Positions 1 through 12,018 of a DNA stretch of 64,000 nucleotides are shown one piece after another. A program made the translations under genes and the position numbers. The notes beneath the pieces were generated by a model that was given only the letters and a program-made list of their open reading frames with translations, had not been told where the DNA came from and searched no databases. The DNA is from Semisulcospira habei (lineage: Eukaryota; Mollusca; Gastropoda; Semisulcospiridae): positions 177,768,611 to 177,832,610 of the forward strand of contig BTPG01000001.1 of NCBI GenBank assembly GCA_036245525.1, given 5' to 3'. Numbering within the stretch: position 1 is the first letter of the stretch; each line of letters starts with the position of its first letter.

Positions 1-790
1 TGAATGAAAGCGGTCATTTTTTCATGGTATTCGCCATGAGATCGCAAGATTGACACCTCTTCCTGAGTCCAATTCATTTTTGAAATGAGCGAATGATAGT
101 GAGTGTAGCCTGGGTAAATAAAACTAGACCGGTCTGGTTAACTATTGAACACTCCGTAAGACTTAACGCAATGCAGACTAACCGCGAGGCCTGTCTTGTT
201 TCTAAATGTGACAAATTAAATAGGCAATGAACTATCGATCTTACCGTCGTATATATTCACAAGATTTATCGATCACTGAATATCACCTCTGAGAATCAAG
301 TCAGTCCTCAAAACACGTCTGTCTCCTTCAAAGCCCGCTTAACAGAAAGAACAGACCGGCTTGGTGTTTACAAACTAACATGTGACCGTTGCCAGGAGCC
401 GACGGCGGTTAGTGCGTGGTCATGTCTAAGGGAAGTAACTGTGTTTGTCGTTTTGCTTTATAACCAAACGTTACATCCCTTTTGTCTGTGCTATCGGAAA
501 TACCTGTAATTGGCTAAGTAATCAATAAACTACGCGTTGCAAAATGAACACACTTACATAATCGATGGATTAATTAACTCAAGTGTTAACCCCCTGATGG
601 TAACTACTCTGCTGAGAGGTACATAAAATGGCGACTGTTCAAACAATAATGCAGTGGCGTGTTCAGTAGCGGACGGAAATTTAGACAAACATGCTGAGGC
701 GCTAAAAAAATGGGGGCGTGGGAGTAAGCGGTCGAAAAATCCCGGAAATTTGGGATAGATATAAATTGTCGATTTCCGCCCATAGTTACT
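1..790. other. Intergenic, nothing recognised
   Basis: No coding region or repeat boundary is supported here. The sequence is moderately AT-rich. One AGGGAAGTAACT string near 430 resembles a motif repeated in the tail of the young Polinton, but a single copy means little. Confidence 0.5.
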
Positions 791-794
791 ATCT

Positions 795-2312
795 CTTACC
801 TGCCATCGCTGAAGACCACCTCCCAGAGGGCCAGTGTGGCTTCAGAGCAAACAGGAGCACCACCGATATGGTCTTTGTGCTGAGACAGCTTCAGGAGAAG
901 TGCCGCGAGCAGAACAAAGGGCTTTGTCGTAAAGTTTGTCGACCTAACAAAAGCGTTCGACACTGTGAGCAGGCAAGGCATGTGGCAGATCCTGGAGCGA
1001 CTTGGCTGTCCCCCAAAGTTCCTCAGCATGATTGTCCAGCTACACGAGGACCAGCAAGGCCAGGTGAGACTCAACAATGACATCTCAGAACCATTCCCTA
1101 TTCTCAACGGCGTAAAGCAGGGCTGCGTGCTGGTACCGACCCTCTTCACCATCTTTTTTAGCATGATGTTGAAGCAGGCCACAGTGGACCTCGATGATGA
1201 CGATGCAGTGTACATCAGGTATCGTCTCGGTGGCAGCCTGTTCAACCTCAGACGACTGCAGGCCCACACGAAAACCCTAGACCAACTGATTCGTGAGCTG
1301 CTTTTTGCTGATGACGCTGCCCTCGTTGCACACACAGAGAGAGCCCTGCAGCGCATCACGTCCTGCTTCGCAGACGCTGCCCAGCTCTTTGGACTCGAGG
1401 TCAGTCTGAAAAAGACAGAGGTCCTCCATCAGCCGGCACCCAAAACAGTGTATCGCCCTCCTCACATCACCATTGGCGAGTCTGAACTAAAGTCAGTGCA
1501 CCAGTTTACTTACCTTGGCTGCATTATCACGTCGGACGCCAAGCTGGACAAGGAGCTTGACAGCAGGCTGGCAAAAGCGAACAGCGCTTTCGGGCAACTT
1601 TTCAAGCGGGTGTGGCACAATCAACAGCTGAAAACAGGCACCAAGATCAGCGTGTACAGAGCTGTGGTCCTCACGACCCTGCTGTATGGTTCCGAGTCCT
1701 GGGCCCTCTACCGCAGCCAACTACGACTCCTCGAACGCTTCCACCAGCGCTGCCTGCGCACCATCCTGGGCATTCACTGGAGTGACTATGTCACCAACGT
1801 CGAGGTCCTTGAACAGGCTGAAACTGTGAGCATCGAGGCTTTGCTGCTGCGGACACAGCTCCGCTGGGTGGGGCATGTCTCCAGGATGGAGGATCATCGC
1901 CTACCAAAGATCACCCTGTTCGGCGAGCTTGCTACTGGACACCGTGACAGAGGGGCACCAAAGAAGAGATACAAAGACTGTCTCAAGAAGTCACTTAGTG
2001 CCTGCCAAATCGACCACCACCAGTGGTCTTCGCTTGCTGTGGACCGTGACACCTGGCACTCCACCATTTACAAGGCAGCTGTCTCCTTTGAGGACTCTCG
2101 CAGAGCTAGCCTTAAAGGACAAGCGGCTCAGGAGAAAAACCAGAGATGCCGCAACTCAGAACCCTGGCCATACCTCCCCCTGCAGCCACTGTGGTCGAAC
2201 CTGCCTGTCCCGGATTGGCCTCCGCAGCCACGAACAAGCCTGCAACTCCTATAAAATCTTCGTTCGCGAAGTCAAGCCAAGAGATAATACTTTCAGTACA
2301 AAATTTCCTTAA
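795..2312 (+). pseudogene. 5'-truncated non-LTR retrotransposon (RT plus C2H2 tail)
   Basis: This is the 3' half of a LINE coding region. The first block (about 800-960) holds RT palm-approach residues (EGQCGFRANRSTTD). After a frame change at about 960 a long frame runs to 2254 with the GVKQGC motif, the catalytic FADD box (LLFADDAALV, about 1305) and the YLGCIITSD thumb motif. A further frame change near 2150 leads to a C-terminal C2H2 finger (CSHCGRTCLSRIGLRSHEQAC-type), a tail I know from molluscan and other invertebrate LINEs. The endonuclease and the start of RT are missing, as expected for 5' truncation. Two frameshifts make it inactive. The clade is not certain. Confidence 0.85.
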
Positions 2313-2329
2313 AACACACGCAGACCAGT

Positions 2330-3930
2330 CATAGTTTCAAGGAGTTTATTTTGCAAAGAGGTACAATAGTAGAAGAAATGACACAACTGATTTTGTCTGT
2401 ATGAAGACTCGATAATTAAAACAAATTTTAATTGGTCATACTGACATTATTACATTTCTGATTTATTTTCCCAAAGGTCACATCTAAAGTAGGTACAGAT
2501 CAGTTTTTGCACTACACACAACATAATTAAATAATTTATGCACAGATGCACCAAAACATTCAACTTTATCGGTGAGCAATTTACATTTATCCATAATGCA
2601 ATCAAGAACTATTGATGAATTGACAGAATCAGTGTACAGGTAATGTTCCCCCCCCCACACACACACACACACGTGCTTGATTTACCCAGCATCCCCTTCC
2701 TCTAAAAACACCTGATGCAGCTCAGGGGAGGCTCTTCAGATAGCTAACATAGCTAGGTGATCTGTAAGCTTTACCAGCAAAATGATTTTAAGAACTCTCG
2801 GAACAACCCTTGAACAAGTCAGTCACATTGGTATGATTTAGCACTGTCCCTAATGCAGATGCGGTTCTTAATGCATTTAGTATGACATACTTAGCATGAC
2901 GCTTATTTATTGGTTGCCATTCATATTAATCTATTTAGTCCCAAGGCCAAGCGTCTGAACTTTTGGAGACCCCCCCGCCCCTCCCCCCTAACAATTATGT
3001 ATCTGTTGCAGATGACGACTGAACCAGGATAGTTACAGAGTACGGCCACATTCTCATGGTGCCCGATGGCAGCAAGCACGATTGCCAATAAACTTAAACT
3101 GTCAAGTTTGATCCATCTACTCCTAGTCTACTGGAGCTTAACGTGTTAAATATATCAATATATAATTTATGATCATGAAAGCATTCTTACTTTTGACGTA
3201 GTGAGACTATGGAACACGATCTCTGTAAAATGAAGCCATGGGACTGGACAACAAAAAAAAAACAACTCTCAAACTGCATTTCACATTGAAGTCTGTAATC
3301 ACTGTGCAACAACTACTCCGACCTATAAACAAATATCACAGGAAAAAAATAGTGTCTTCTTTTCTCACAGTAAAAAAAAACAAAACAAACTTCTAACGTA
3401 TATAAACTTGGTCAATACGCCACACACTATATCCTGTGGCAATGAAAAGTTTGAATCTACCAGTGAGATTATAAAAAGTACATTTAAAGATTAATTGAAA
3501 TTCAATTAGCCCTTGTACAATTCAATGACATAGTAATAGAAGATTACACACACAATTAGTAGCAGACATAATGTTTATGATGTGCCAGTAAGATTGTTAA
3601 AAAGTTCATTTAATTTGCCCTCTTGCAGTCTGGGGCAGAGTACAAACCAAAATTAAACGCAGTACATTATATGAACGTATGTAGGACAACTCTGCCGGGC
3701 AGGCACAGACGGCATAGTCTGTGGTCTGCTACTTGTGTGGACCCCAATCTGACGCAGTCCGACCCACAGTACACTCTGCCACAGTGGAGCATCCAGCGTA
3801 GTGGCCATGTCAGGACTCGAGCCCACCCAAGTAAACCAGCATTATGAATAAAAAGCAAGATTTAACTCACTTCATTCAGCTATAACACCAGTGCCTGTAG
3901 CCACCAGAGCCGTAATCAGCACCCATAGGG
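2330..3930. other. Intergenic, nothing recognised
   Basis: AT-rich spacer with short homopolymers (A runs at 3249-3258 and 3371-3380, a C run with CA repeats near 2650). I see no open frame with protein-like composition. Confidence 0.5.
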
Positions 3931-3939
3931 GTAGTCCCT

Positions 3940-4215
3940 ATTGCTTTATGCAGTAAGTGTTCAGTGGAAGGCTCATAATGATAGGTCTTTCATTCCTTCT
4001 CTCCCACTACCCCTCTCTTTCTAGATCTAGTGAGCGATGCAGTCACAAAAAGGGCAGCTGATGTCTTGATGACACAATACAAGCTTACCAGCCTGGAATT
4101 CCATGACATTAGTACAGCAAAGCATTCTCAGAATTCAAATGAAAAATTACGTCCCTTAGAGCTAATATTATTGACTGCATTTTGGGCTTTGGGCGACGCC
4201 TTTGTTTAAAGTAAA
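3940..4215 (+). repeat. Dispersed repeat, copy A (inverted relative to B and C)
   Basis: The segment from the CAGTAGG-like start through the ctctctttctagatctagtgagcgatgcagtcac stretch to gggcgacgcctttgtt recurs, reverse-complemented, at 6190-6500 and again at 6785-7015. Copies differ by substitutions and short indels. No coding capacity is seen. Copies A and B form a 2-kb-spaced inverted pair. Confidence 0.75.
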
Positions 4216-4229
4216 GAATATATACTGAT

Positions 4230-5260
4230 CAACAAAAGAAACATGAATTTTTCACCATAATGCTTTTCTTCGTAAATATGCTTTAATCCGGGTTATTTTG
4301 ACCTCATTTATTAGAAAATGTTATGAAGAGTGTGTTATGTCGTGTGCAAATAGAATGTTTAGTCTGAAAAATCGCACATCGATGACTTATGACGTCATCT
4401 GTGACACTACCATCGCAGGATATTGAAAGTGAAATGGAGAGCATCTGCAGAGGACACAGCTGAAAGCCAACCAATGTGCAGTGTCACTAGGGTCCATGTG
4501 CATGAAAATCCGGCCTGTTTGGTCTTGACCTACTTTTCGTTTGTCAACGGCACCCAAATAATCAATATGACCTACAAACATGAAAATCAAAAGTCCTTTA
4601 TTTTTAGGTTAGTGGCCATATTTACCTGATAAATGGATATTGGTGTGTTCTTTATCTCTGTGTCAGTCACTGGAGCATAAAAAAATGGTTTGAAAGTTCA
4701 CATTAAATCAAATAAGATTTATTAAGAAAATGATGTGCACCGGAAGTTCTGGTTCTCTAATGCATTTTTCGAGTCAAATTTCGTTTGAGGCAGTTAATAA
4801 CATCATAAGCAATCCACACAACTTGTGTGTTAAAACATAATCACAGGAAACCTGTTTCACAGAGTGTGTCCAGTTTTGCTTATTTTCACCACTAATGAAA
4901 CCCTGTGTCCTCCAAGGTAGCCATGGGCGATAACTCATCCAATTTTTGTGTGAAGGTAGCTCAGACAGTATGCTGAACATCTGAAGTAAGCAACAAATAA
5001 AATTTTCTTGTTTTGCTGTCAGGGTGGCTCTTTGTTTGCGGGAACACTTGCAGACACTTCTCGCGTTTTTAATGGAAGTCAGTATGTATACAGTACATAT
5101 ATATTTGTTTTCCTCCCTACGTCACACGACCAGTCACTTTAGCGCAAACCGTACCATGTGACTGTGATATAAAAACCCCTGTAGCGAAAAATGGCGGACG
5201 TTTTGTAGCCCTCTTGATGACGCATCTTGGATGCCAGTTTTGTTCTATAAAAGATCGCCA
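4230..5260. other. Intergenic, nothing recognised
   Basis: AT-rich sequence between repeat copies A and B. Short open frames here lack any recognisable domain. It may be the interior of the element bounded by copies A and B, but no transposase is visible. Confidence 0.4.
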
Positions 5261-5268
5261 AACGATGT

Positions 5269-5352
5269 CCAAAAATAGCGAAATTGACCACTTCAGCAGC
5301 AATGGCGGTAATCGAAAGGACTCTGGTAAAGTTCTGTTTTGGACTGGGTACA
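5269..5352. repeat. Direct repeat, first copy
   Basis: About 84 bp containing aatagcgaaattgaccactt and ending gttttggactgggtacaaag. It is repeated almost exactly at 5830-5921 in the same orientation. Confidence 0.8.
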
Positions 5353-5496
5353 AAGATACATACGCACATACGGCGAGGTTAGCGTAACTAGACATGACGT
5401 AATTTTTATCTTGTTACTTCAATTGTTCGAGGTTTAGCGTGCCCGACTTTGACATCATGGACATGCTATTAAATTCGCCCCACCACGACCCGTCCT

Positions 5497-5530
5497 AAAA
5501 AGTCCCTTCTATAAATAGAAGGGACTTTTT
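5497..5530. repeat. Perfect 16-bp inverted repeat (hairpin)
   Basis: Arms AAAAAGTCCCTTCTAT (5497-5512) and ATAGAAGGGACTTTTT (5515-5530) are perfectly complementary with a 2-base spacer. It resembles an intrinsic terminator, but in nuclear eukaryotic DNA it is better read as a small palindrome. Confidence 0.85.
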
Positions 5531-5829
5531 AAAAAAAAGGGAAAATATCCAGTGAAAATCTACACAGCCTGAATTAACCTGGGCGTAGATCTACCCATTG
5601 TAAATGTGTGCTGCGCTATTCCATTGAGATATTTTTATTTGAGTAAATTCAAGCCTTTGTCGATTTATGCTGGGTGGAATCATGCTGTAAAGATTCACGC
5701 TGAGTTTATTTAGTTCTAAAAATAAATTGAAAATCAGAGGAACACATTTGCACAGGGTAGATGTACGCCTGGGTGGAGTTCGCCCTGAGTACATTTCGGT
5801 TAGTAGTGACAAGCTGGGAACTTAAAATG

Positions 5830-5921
5830 TCAAAAAATAGCGAAATTGACCACTTCAGCACCAATGGCGGTAATCGGAAGGACTCTGGTAAAGTTCTGTT
5901 TTGGACTGGGTACAAAGATTA
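5830..5921. repeat. Direct repeat, second copy
   Basis: Second copy of the unit at 5269-5352, with only a few substitutions (for example agcaccaatggcgg against agcagcaatggcgg). Confidence 0.8.
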
Positions 5922-5930
5922 TATTGAGCA

Positions 5931-6073
5931 ACATTTTGTTTGATACAGTGCCGATAAACAGACAGATGTGATTACTTGACCCGATCAAAATGTCCTCGTC
6001 TTACGACTCGGACGTTTTGATTCGGGTCTCGTAATCACATCTGCCTGGTATCGGCAATATATCAAGCAAAATG

Positions 6074-6163
<90 letters not shown>

Positions 6164-6190
6164 CATTTTGCTTGATATATTGCCGATATA
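5931..6190. repeat. Fold-back structure around a long (TA)n tract
   Basis: Bases 5931-5995 pair, imperfectly, with 6010-6074 around a short loop (tcgtcttacgactc), giving arms of about 65 bp. An uninterrupted TA tract runs from about 6075 to 6162. It is followed by a third arm (aacattttgcttgatatatt) complementary to the bases just before the tract. The tract therefore sits between inverted arms. Confidence 0.85.
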
Positions 6191-6545
6191 CTTTACTCGT
6201 AACAAAGGCGTCGCCCAAAGCCAAAAAATGCACTCAATCAGATTAGCTCCAATGGACGTAATTTTTCATTCAATTCTGAGAATGCTGCGCTAATGCCATG
6301 GAATTCCAGGCTGGTAAGCTTGCATTGTGTCATCAGGACATCAGCTGCCCTTTTTGTGACTGCATCGCTTACTAGTTCTAGAAAAGAGAGGGTAGTGGTA
6401 GAGAAGGAATGACAGACCTATCATTTTGAGTCTTCCACTGAACACCTACTACATAAAGCAGTAGGGACTACCCCCAGGCGCCCCGCCATCCTGGAGAATA
6501 TCCAGACCTCCCCCCGAGGGGGGATGCTAGAAAATATTCCCAAAC
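6190..6545 (-). repeat. Dispersed repeat, copy B
   Basis: Reverse complement of copy A (3940-4215) and direct repeat of copy C. It extends through caggcgccccgccatcctggagaatatccag and a C/G-rich box. Confidence 0.75.
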
Positions 6546-6784
6546 AGATATTGGACCTTCTGAGTAGATTTTAAGTTTTTGCCGCCTACGACCGGTTTCG
6601 CCCCAAGGGCGTAACTTGAAATTGCAAACACAACGCAAGTACTAGAAGCCGCTTCCTGAATTTACTGGTAGCACCGCCAGTACAGCACGGATTGCATCCC
6701 TAAAGCTTTATGAGGTGTTGCAGTTGAAGAAGACAGACTAAATTTGAAAAGGCAACACCTAGGCAATTTTATGGTGCAATTATT

Positions 6785-7130
6785 CTTTATTCGTAACAAA
6801 GGCGTCGCCCAAAGCCAAAAAATGCACTCAATCAGATTAGCTCCAAGAGACGCAATTTTTCATTCAATTCTGAGAATGCCGCGCTAATGCCATGAAATTC
6901 CACGCTGGTAAGCTTGTATTGTGTCATCAGCTGCCCTTTTTGTGACTGCATCGCTTACTAGTTCTAGAAAAGAGAGGGTAGTGGGAGAGAAGGAATGACA
7001 CAGGCGCCCCGCAATCCGCTGGAGAATATCCAGTCCTCCCCCCCCCCTCCCCCCTCCCCCCCCCCCCCCCCCCGAAGGGGGGATGCTAGTGAATATTCCC
7101 AAACAGATGTTGAAGCTGCTTAGTAGATTT
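6785..7130 (-). repeat. Dispersed repeat, copy C with poly-C expansion
   Basis: Same family and orientation as copy B. At 7037-7072 a CCCTCC tract has expanded to an almost pure C run, where copy B has only a short C run before cgaggggggatgctag. Confidence 0.75.
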
Positions 7131-7334
7131 AGGTTTTTGCCGCCTACTACCGGTTTCGCCCAAAGGTAAACCTAAATCTACTCAGCATATTTATATATAT
7201 GTGTGTGTATCTACCCTTCAGTTCAAACTAATTCACCATTTACACTGCACAGCTCAAGCACATTCGGATTTTGTTCTGTCGCTGTTTATTAGTCCTGAAA
7301 AGTACTGTGCATACATTAAACAGATTCATGTCAG

Positions 7335-7600
7335 GTGTGTTAATAAATAAAATAAATAATCAGCGCATTAAATAGGCGCTTTATCCCAATTGAAAATCAG
7401 CTCAAAGTGCCGCCGGGAACTGAACCCTACAAGCACGCTCACGTGAATCACGCGCATTCACTCACACACTGTACATAAACACAGAACATTCACGTGGTGC
7501 TAAGGGCAAGCTCAAGCGAGTTACTGAAGTTTTGGAAATTCAAATCGTTTTACATTTGAAATTTTATTAAGTGGGCTGAAATTGATACGAAAGTCGTTAG
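7335..7600 (-). mobile_element. SINE/L2-like 3' tail (copy 1)
   Basis: The segment with aggcgctttatcccaattga, the aaagtgccgc box and the GCACGCTCACGTGAATCACG region is paralogous to 61650-61880. Read on the minus strand it ends in the GCGCTTTGAGCT...AAGCGCC(T)ATT tail familiar from L2-type elements. No tRNA-like head is seen in this copy. Confidence 0.6.
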
Positions 7601-8240
7601 TCTCACTACTGTCGGTGACATCCTCGCCATCCCGCGACTCCTGCAGTGGTCACTGTTTCAACACGTTTTTCTTTGTTTCTTCCTCTGTGGAAACTAACAA
7701 GAACATATTCTGGTTAGCTGTTTCCTACGGTGATGGCAAGACTTGTTGTTATTGCCTAAAAGCACGTCAGGAGTTTCCTGACATTGTCCTAACAGCGATT
7801 TCCCAATAAGTGCACGAGTCGGCATATCCTCTAAAGATGGCCGCCACGACGAGCGGGTACGCGTGATGACGTCAGCTTCCCAAGCCCTATATGGTTCTTG
7901 TGTAGGCCGGGGTCCCAGACGCCACAAGCATACCCCAGAATAGGTCTGCTGCTTCTTTGGTTTGTTTGTTTCCAATTTTATAATATGAGGTGTGATCAGA
8001 AAGTAATGACGGTTGTGCCGTAAAACCGAAACCGTTCGCCCATACCGAGGTTGCGAGTTCCTCCAAACCCGGGCAGCGCACTCTTCAGGTTAGCGCGAGA
8101 GGCGAGAAAGCGCAGTGAGCAAGACAGCGCGTCACTATGGACGATCGGCAATGCGAGCAGGAAAACTGTATAGAAACAAATTATTTCCGTGAAATCGCCA
8201 ATATTAGCGGCTTTTAAATGAATAAGATGCATCTACTGCT
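7600..8240. other. Intergenic, no gene supported
   Basis: No recognisable coding region. The string TATGAGGTGTGATCAGAAAG at 7983-8002 looks like a mariner-type end, but no paired inverted end or transposase follows. Confidence 0.35.
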
Positions 8241-9784
8241 GGCATAACAAAGTTGAATATATGATGAAACTGGCCCATGATGCCATCTTCGGAGGACACC
8301 TTCGAATGAGCAAGACCCTCAACAGGATCCAAGCAGTCTTCTACTGGCCTGATACGGGGGGCGACGTCACGCGATTCTGCAGATCTTGCCACATATGCCA
8401 GAAAACAATCTCCAAGAGAAAGGTGCTCAAGGTTCCTCTCGAGAAGATGCCACTGATCGATATGCCTTTCAAGCTGTGGACCTGGTGGGGCCAATATCTC
8501 CCCCAAGTGAAGATGGTCATCGCTACATTCTGACACTGGTGGATTACGCTACAAGATATCCTGAGGCCATGCCACTAAAGAAGATCGACACTCCAACAGT
8601 AGCAGAGGCTCTCGTGGACATGTTCAGCCGTCTGGGGATTCCTGAGGAGATCAGTCCTGAGTGATTCAGGGACCCAGTTCGTATCCGACCGCATGGAGGA
8701 AGTCAATCGGCTGTTGAACATCCGTCACCTCACTACGACCCCTTAGCACCCCATGTGTAACGGGTTGGTTGAAAAATTCAAAGGAACATTGAAGGCTATG
8801 CTGAAGAAACTGTGTGCTGAGCAGCCAAGGTTGTGGCATAGATACAACAATGCCTTGCTCTTCGCGACAGGGTTCTCCCCCTTTGAACTACTGTACGGCA
8901 GGACTGTAGGAACTGTGGACCAAAGACATCGACGCGCCTGAGGTAAAGACCAGCAACCAGTATGTCTTCGACCTGAGAGGGAAGCTGGAGGATACCCTCA
9001 GGATGGCTCGAGAAGAATTGGAGAAGGCGCAGAACAAGGGGAAGCATTATTATGACCGTAAAGCCAAACCTCGACGGTTCCAGCCAGGTGACCAAGTGTT
9101 GGTTCTTCTCCCCACCGACAACAAGAAGTTCCTGATGCAGTGGAAGGGACCGTACATGGCTGACACAGTGGTTGGCATCAACGACTACAGAGTCAAGGTC
9201 AACAACAAGATGTAGACTTACCACGCGAATCTGCTGAAGAAGTACACCGAGAGAGGTCGTCAGGACAAACCACAACAAGCGGCATCGGTGCGTCTGTCTG
9301 CTGATGAGAGACTAGACGACGAGAACCTGTTCGACCTTAATGGACTCCGCCACAAGGAGGGTGTAGAAGATATCCAGTTCGGTCAAAACGTGACCCAGGC
9401 ACAACAAGAAGTGCTGAGAGCCCTTTTATGCCCGACTCGGGAACAACAGACGCCATCCAGCATGAAGTTAATTTGACGTCAAAGAGCCAGTTCACAGTAA
9501 GCCATATCGTCTATCTTACAACACGAGGGAAGAACTGAAGAGAGACATCAAAGAGATGTTGGACTTGGGAGTCATCAGGGAGTCCAAATCGCCATATTAT
9601 GCGTCCCCAGTTGTCATCGTGAAGAAACCAGATGGATCCAACCGGGTGTGTGTGGACTACCATAAACTCAATTAGCTGACAGTATTCGACCCAGAGTCCA
9701 TGCCCACAGCGGAAGAACTGTTCCAGAAAGTCAGTGGAGACCGATTCTTCTCCAAAACTGACCTAAGCAAAGGATACTGACAAT
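8241..9784 (+). pseudogene. Gypsy-type retrotransposon remnant with integrase before RT (Gmr1-like)
   Basis: In order: an H2C2 zinc-binding integrase head (H...GGHLRMSKT...FYWP...CRSCHICQKT, 8270-8410), the retroviral integrase core (DLVGPISPP, LVDYATRYPEA, GLVEKFKGTLK), an integrase C-terminal segment (KHYYDRKAKPRRFQPGDQVLVLLP, WKGPY), then about 80 residues later the start of reverse transcriptase (KPYRLSYNTREELK, YYASPVVIVKKPDGSNRVC, FSKTDLSKGY). Several frameshifts and in-frame stops make it dead. Ty3/Gypsy pol normally runs RT-RNaseH-IN, and here IN is first, as in Gmr1-type elements. It breaks off at the junction with the old Polinton (about 9785-9797). Confidence 0.8.
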
Positions 9785-9796
9785 TCAATGTTGCAG

Positions 9797-9900
9797 AGCA
9801 TTTTATGGATAGCTACAGCCTTGTTACCATCATGATTATCAATCCCATTAGTTAACCACATTGGTTTGCTTGTATCAAGATTTGTTAAGGTAGTAAACAT
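9797..9900 (-). pseudogene. Old Polinton: truncated penton-like gene start
   Basis: About the first 34 codons of the gene intact at 33000-33740 in the young element. The start ATG is at 9900 on the minus strand. It is cut at about 9797 by the Gypsy remnant. It is divergently paired with the gene at 9925, and the spacer (TTTTTATTATCTCATAAAAA) is conserved with the young copy. Confidence 0.8.
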
Positions 9901-9924
9901 TTTTATTATCTCATAAAAAGCACG

Positions 9925-12018
9925 ATGGAATTTAAATCACCAACAATTGTTACTACAAACGCATTTCAATGTCGCACCTACTTATGACCAGAAAATAATT
10001 CAACTAAATCAGCTTGATACAGCTGTGTCTGAAGGAGATTTATTTCAAGTAAAGGTTCCAACTCCATATGACCAATACATAAACCCGCCAATAGCAGATG
10101 ATTCAACTGCAAGAAAGTGGCTTTCAAGGCCACTACAGATGTTTCAAAACCAACTTAACTTTGCTATACTATGTTCAACTACAGGCTTTGGCATTTCTTT
10201 TACACACCACTTGAATCACTCAAACAAACTGATTAGGTCTGTGTATCGTTTTCACACTTATTATCAGCTTAGAAGAATACAGTCAGAACTTCATGTCCCA
10301 CTGCCCACTGAATCTAGTTTTAACCATTTTAACAACCCCATGGATATGAAAGTGTTTGAACGCATCTGTAATGAATTTAACATTAGTACAAAGTATGACT
10401 TCACACAAAAACTTGATGATCACCATGGCATGGGAACATTGTATTATGCTATGAGTCACAGACAATACCCTCAAGATTACTGGCCTCTCTACTCTTCATT
10501 CTCAAAATCTGAAATCTGGTTAGGCTCAATAGAACAGAAACAGTCTAATGCCTGGACCATATTTGTCTTGGACAAGAGTGACGGGTTTACACAAGCAGGA
10601 ATCGAGCGCATAAATGAATCTATCAGAACGTATGTGTGGTGTATACTAGGAGCACAAGCTCAAACAAAATCAAACATCATAAACGGGAGTGGCAAATTTG
10701 AAGCACAAAAACAGTTTCTCGCAAACCTAGAAGACTCAATAAATTCAGCAACATACAACACTACCAAGACGTTCTCAGATATGCCAGATCAAAAGCTGAC
10801 TTTGTAGTTGGCATTGGGTTATACATGTTACCATCTGACCTTCAACTCCAAATGGGGACAATAAAAAATTATAATAATGAAATAATTGTTGCAGGACTTA
10901 ATCAATCTGTAAACCTGAGCCCAACAACCATACACCTACAGGCACCGCTTGCTCAAAAACCATTAATAACGCCAGTAAAGCTAGTAACACCATCACCCGT
11001 ACAGTCAGTAACAACCCCGGCCCCAGCCCCGACCTCGACACTGACACCAGCACCCGTATAGCCACTAACCCTGACACCAGCCCCTCCAACTCCAGTAAAC
11101 ACACATGAGTCAGAGAAAATTGCTTTAGTGGATGTTACGTGGTGGAGTTGTAGTCGAAGTATGATAAACACACCAGACACACACACGTAGAGTTCTTTAA
11201 AATAAACCTCGTTCAGCTGCAATCCGTCACACGTGGCTTAAGGATGTAGACAATACTGGAGTAACAGTTCCAACAATATTTAATTCAGCGATGCGATATC
11301 CACACAGTAATGCACTTTCAAATGCACAAATACAAAGTCTCTTCTGCAATGTCCACACTGCGACACAAAGTTTCTCATACACAGCGTCTCTCCCAATAAA
11401 CTACGTGTCTCTACAACTGACAAAGCAAGACAATGTACGAACGGGCTTTCCCAGCGCCCTCCTTATAAATACTACGAAAATCTAGAATCGTCTACGGAAA
11501 TCATACAACGCAACCAATCAGAACGAAACACGCAGCCGAAGCTCATTAAAATAAACTTTCCAGAAAACTATAACAGGCTACAAAAACTTGGCTGCTAACT
11601 TCAGCTCTAAATTCTAAAGTATAATTAAGTCACATAAAAGTATGGTATCCCTATCACCTGGTAGCTCTAGAAAGTACGAGAACATTCCCAAAACAAAATA
11701 AAGGCTGCTCAATACACGCGAACAGGAAAACAAAAAGTAGCGAAAAATGTCGCGAAGTGTAGCCAACTAACTGACGTGACACTTACGATGTCACTAGACA
11801 GTGCGACCTTTCTAGAACGTTCCAGACTAAACTTAACAAAACGAAATCGGCTCTACTCATGAACAAAAGGAAATCTTACTAAAAAGGCACGTACCCGTGA
11901 TAGCTCAAATAAACAATGGATCATTACCTACGATCAACACACGCACGCTCTCACAGGATAAAACAACCACAATCGTAACACTGGATTAGGGATATTACTT
12001 CTTTACCTGTTTCATTAA
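9925..12018 (+). pseudogene. Old Polinton: conserved 408-aa-type protein, broken by a solo LTR
   Basis: Homologue of the intact gene at 31751-32977. It starts MEFKSPTI at 9925, loses frame near 9965, then runs clean to 10807 (QLNFAILCSTT, RICNEFNISTKYDFTQKL, GFTQAGIERINESIRTYVW), shifts again, and keeps the proline-rich segment to 11061. The solo LTR 11133-11980 then interrupts it. The C-terminal membrane segment and stop (GLGILLLYLFH) resume at 11982-12018. Function is unknown. Confidence 0.88.
11133..11980 (-). mobile_element. Solo LTR, Gypsy-type family
   Basis: Begins TGTTACGT and ends CGTAACA, as LTRs do. It is flanked by gtgga/ctgga (4 of 5 bases match). It shares blocks with the LTRs at 21883-42738, 57737-58424 and 59000-60890, including ggagtaacagttccaacaat and the AATAAA-containing R region read on the minus strand. 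No internal region remains, so it is a recombined solo LTR of about 848 bp inserted in the old Polinton. Confidence 0.85.

Noticed and set aside
965..2254. 429-codon open frame as a host gene
   Set aside because: It contains non-LTR RT motifs (FADD, GVKQGC) and a LINE-type C-terminal tail; frameshifts at both ends show a decayed LINE.
5497..5530. Intrinsic transcription terminator
   Set aside because: The hairpin shape fits, but there is no bacterial gene context; kept only as a palindrome.
5985..6233. Open frame across the TA tract
   Set aside because: Tyr-Ile repeat translation of a TA microsatellite, not a gene.
7983..8240. Mariner transposon start
   Set aside because: The terminal string looks right, but no partner inverted repeat or transposase residues could be read.
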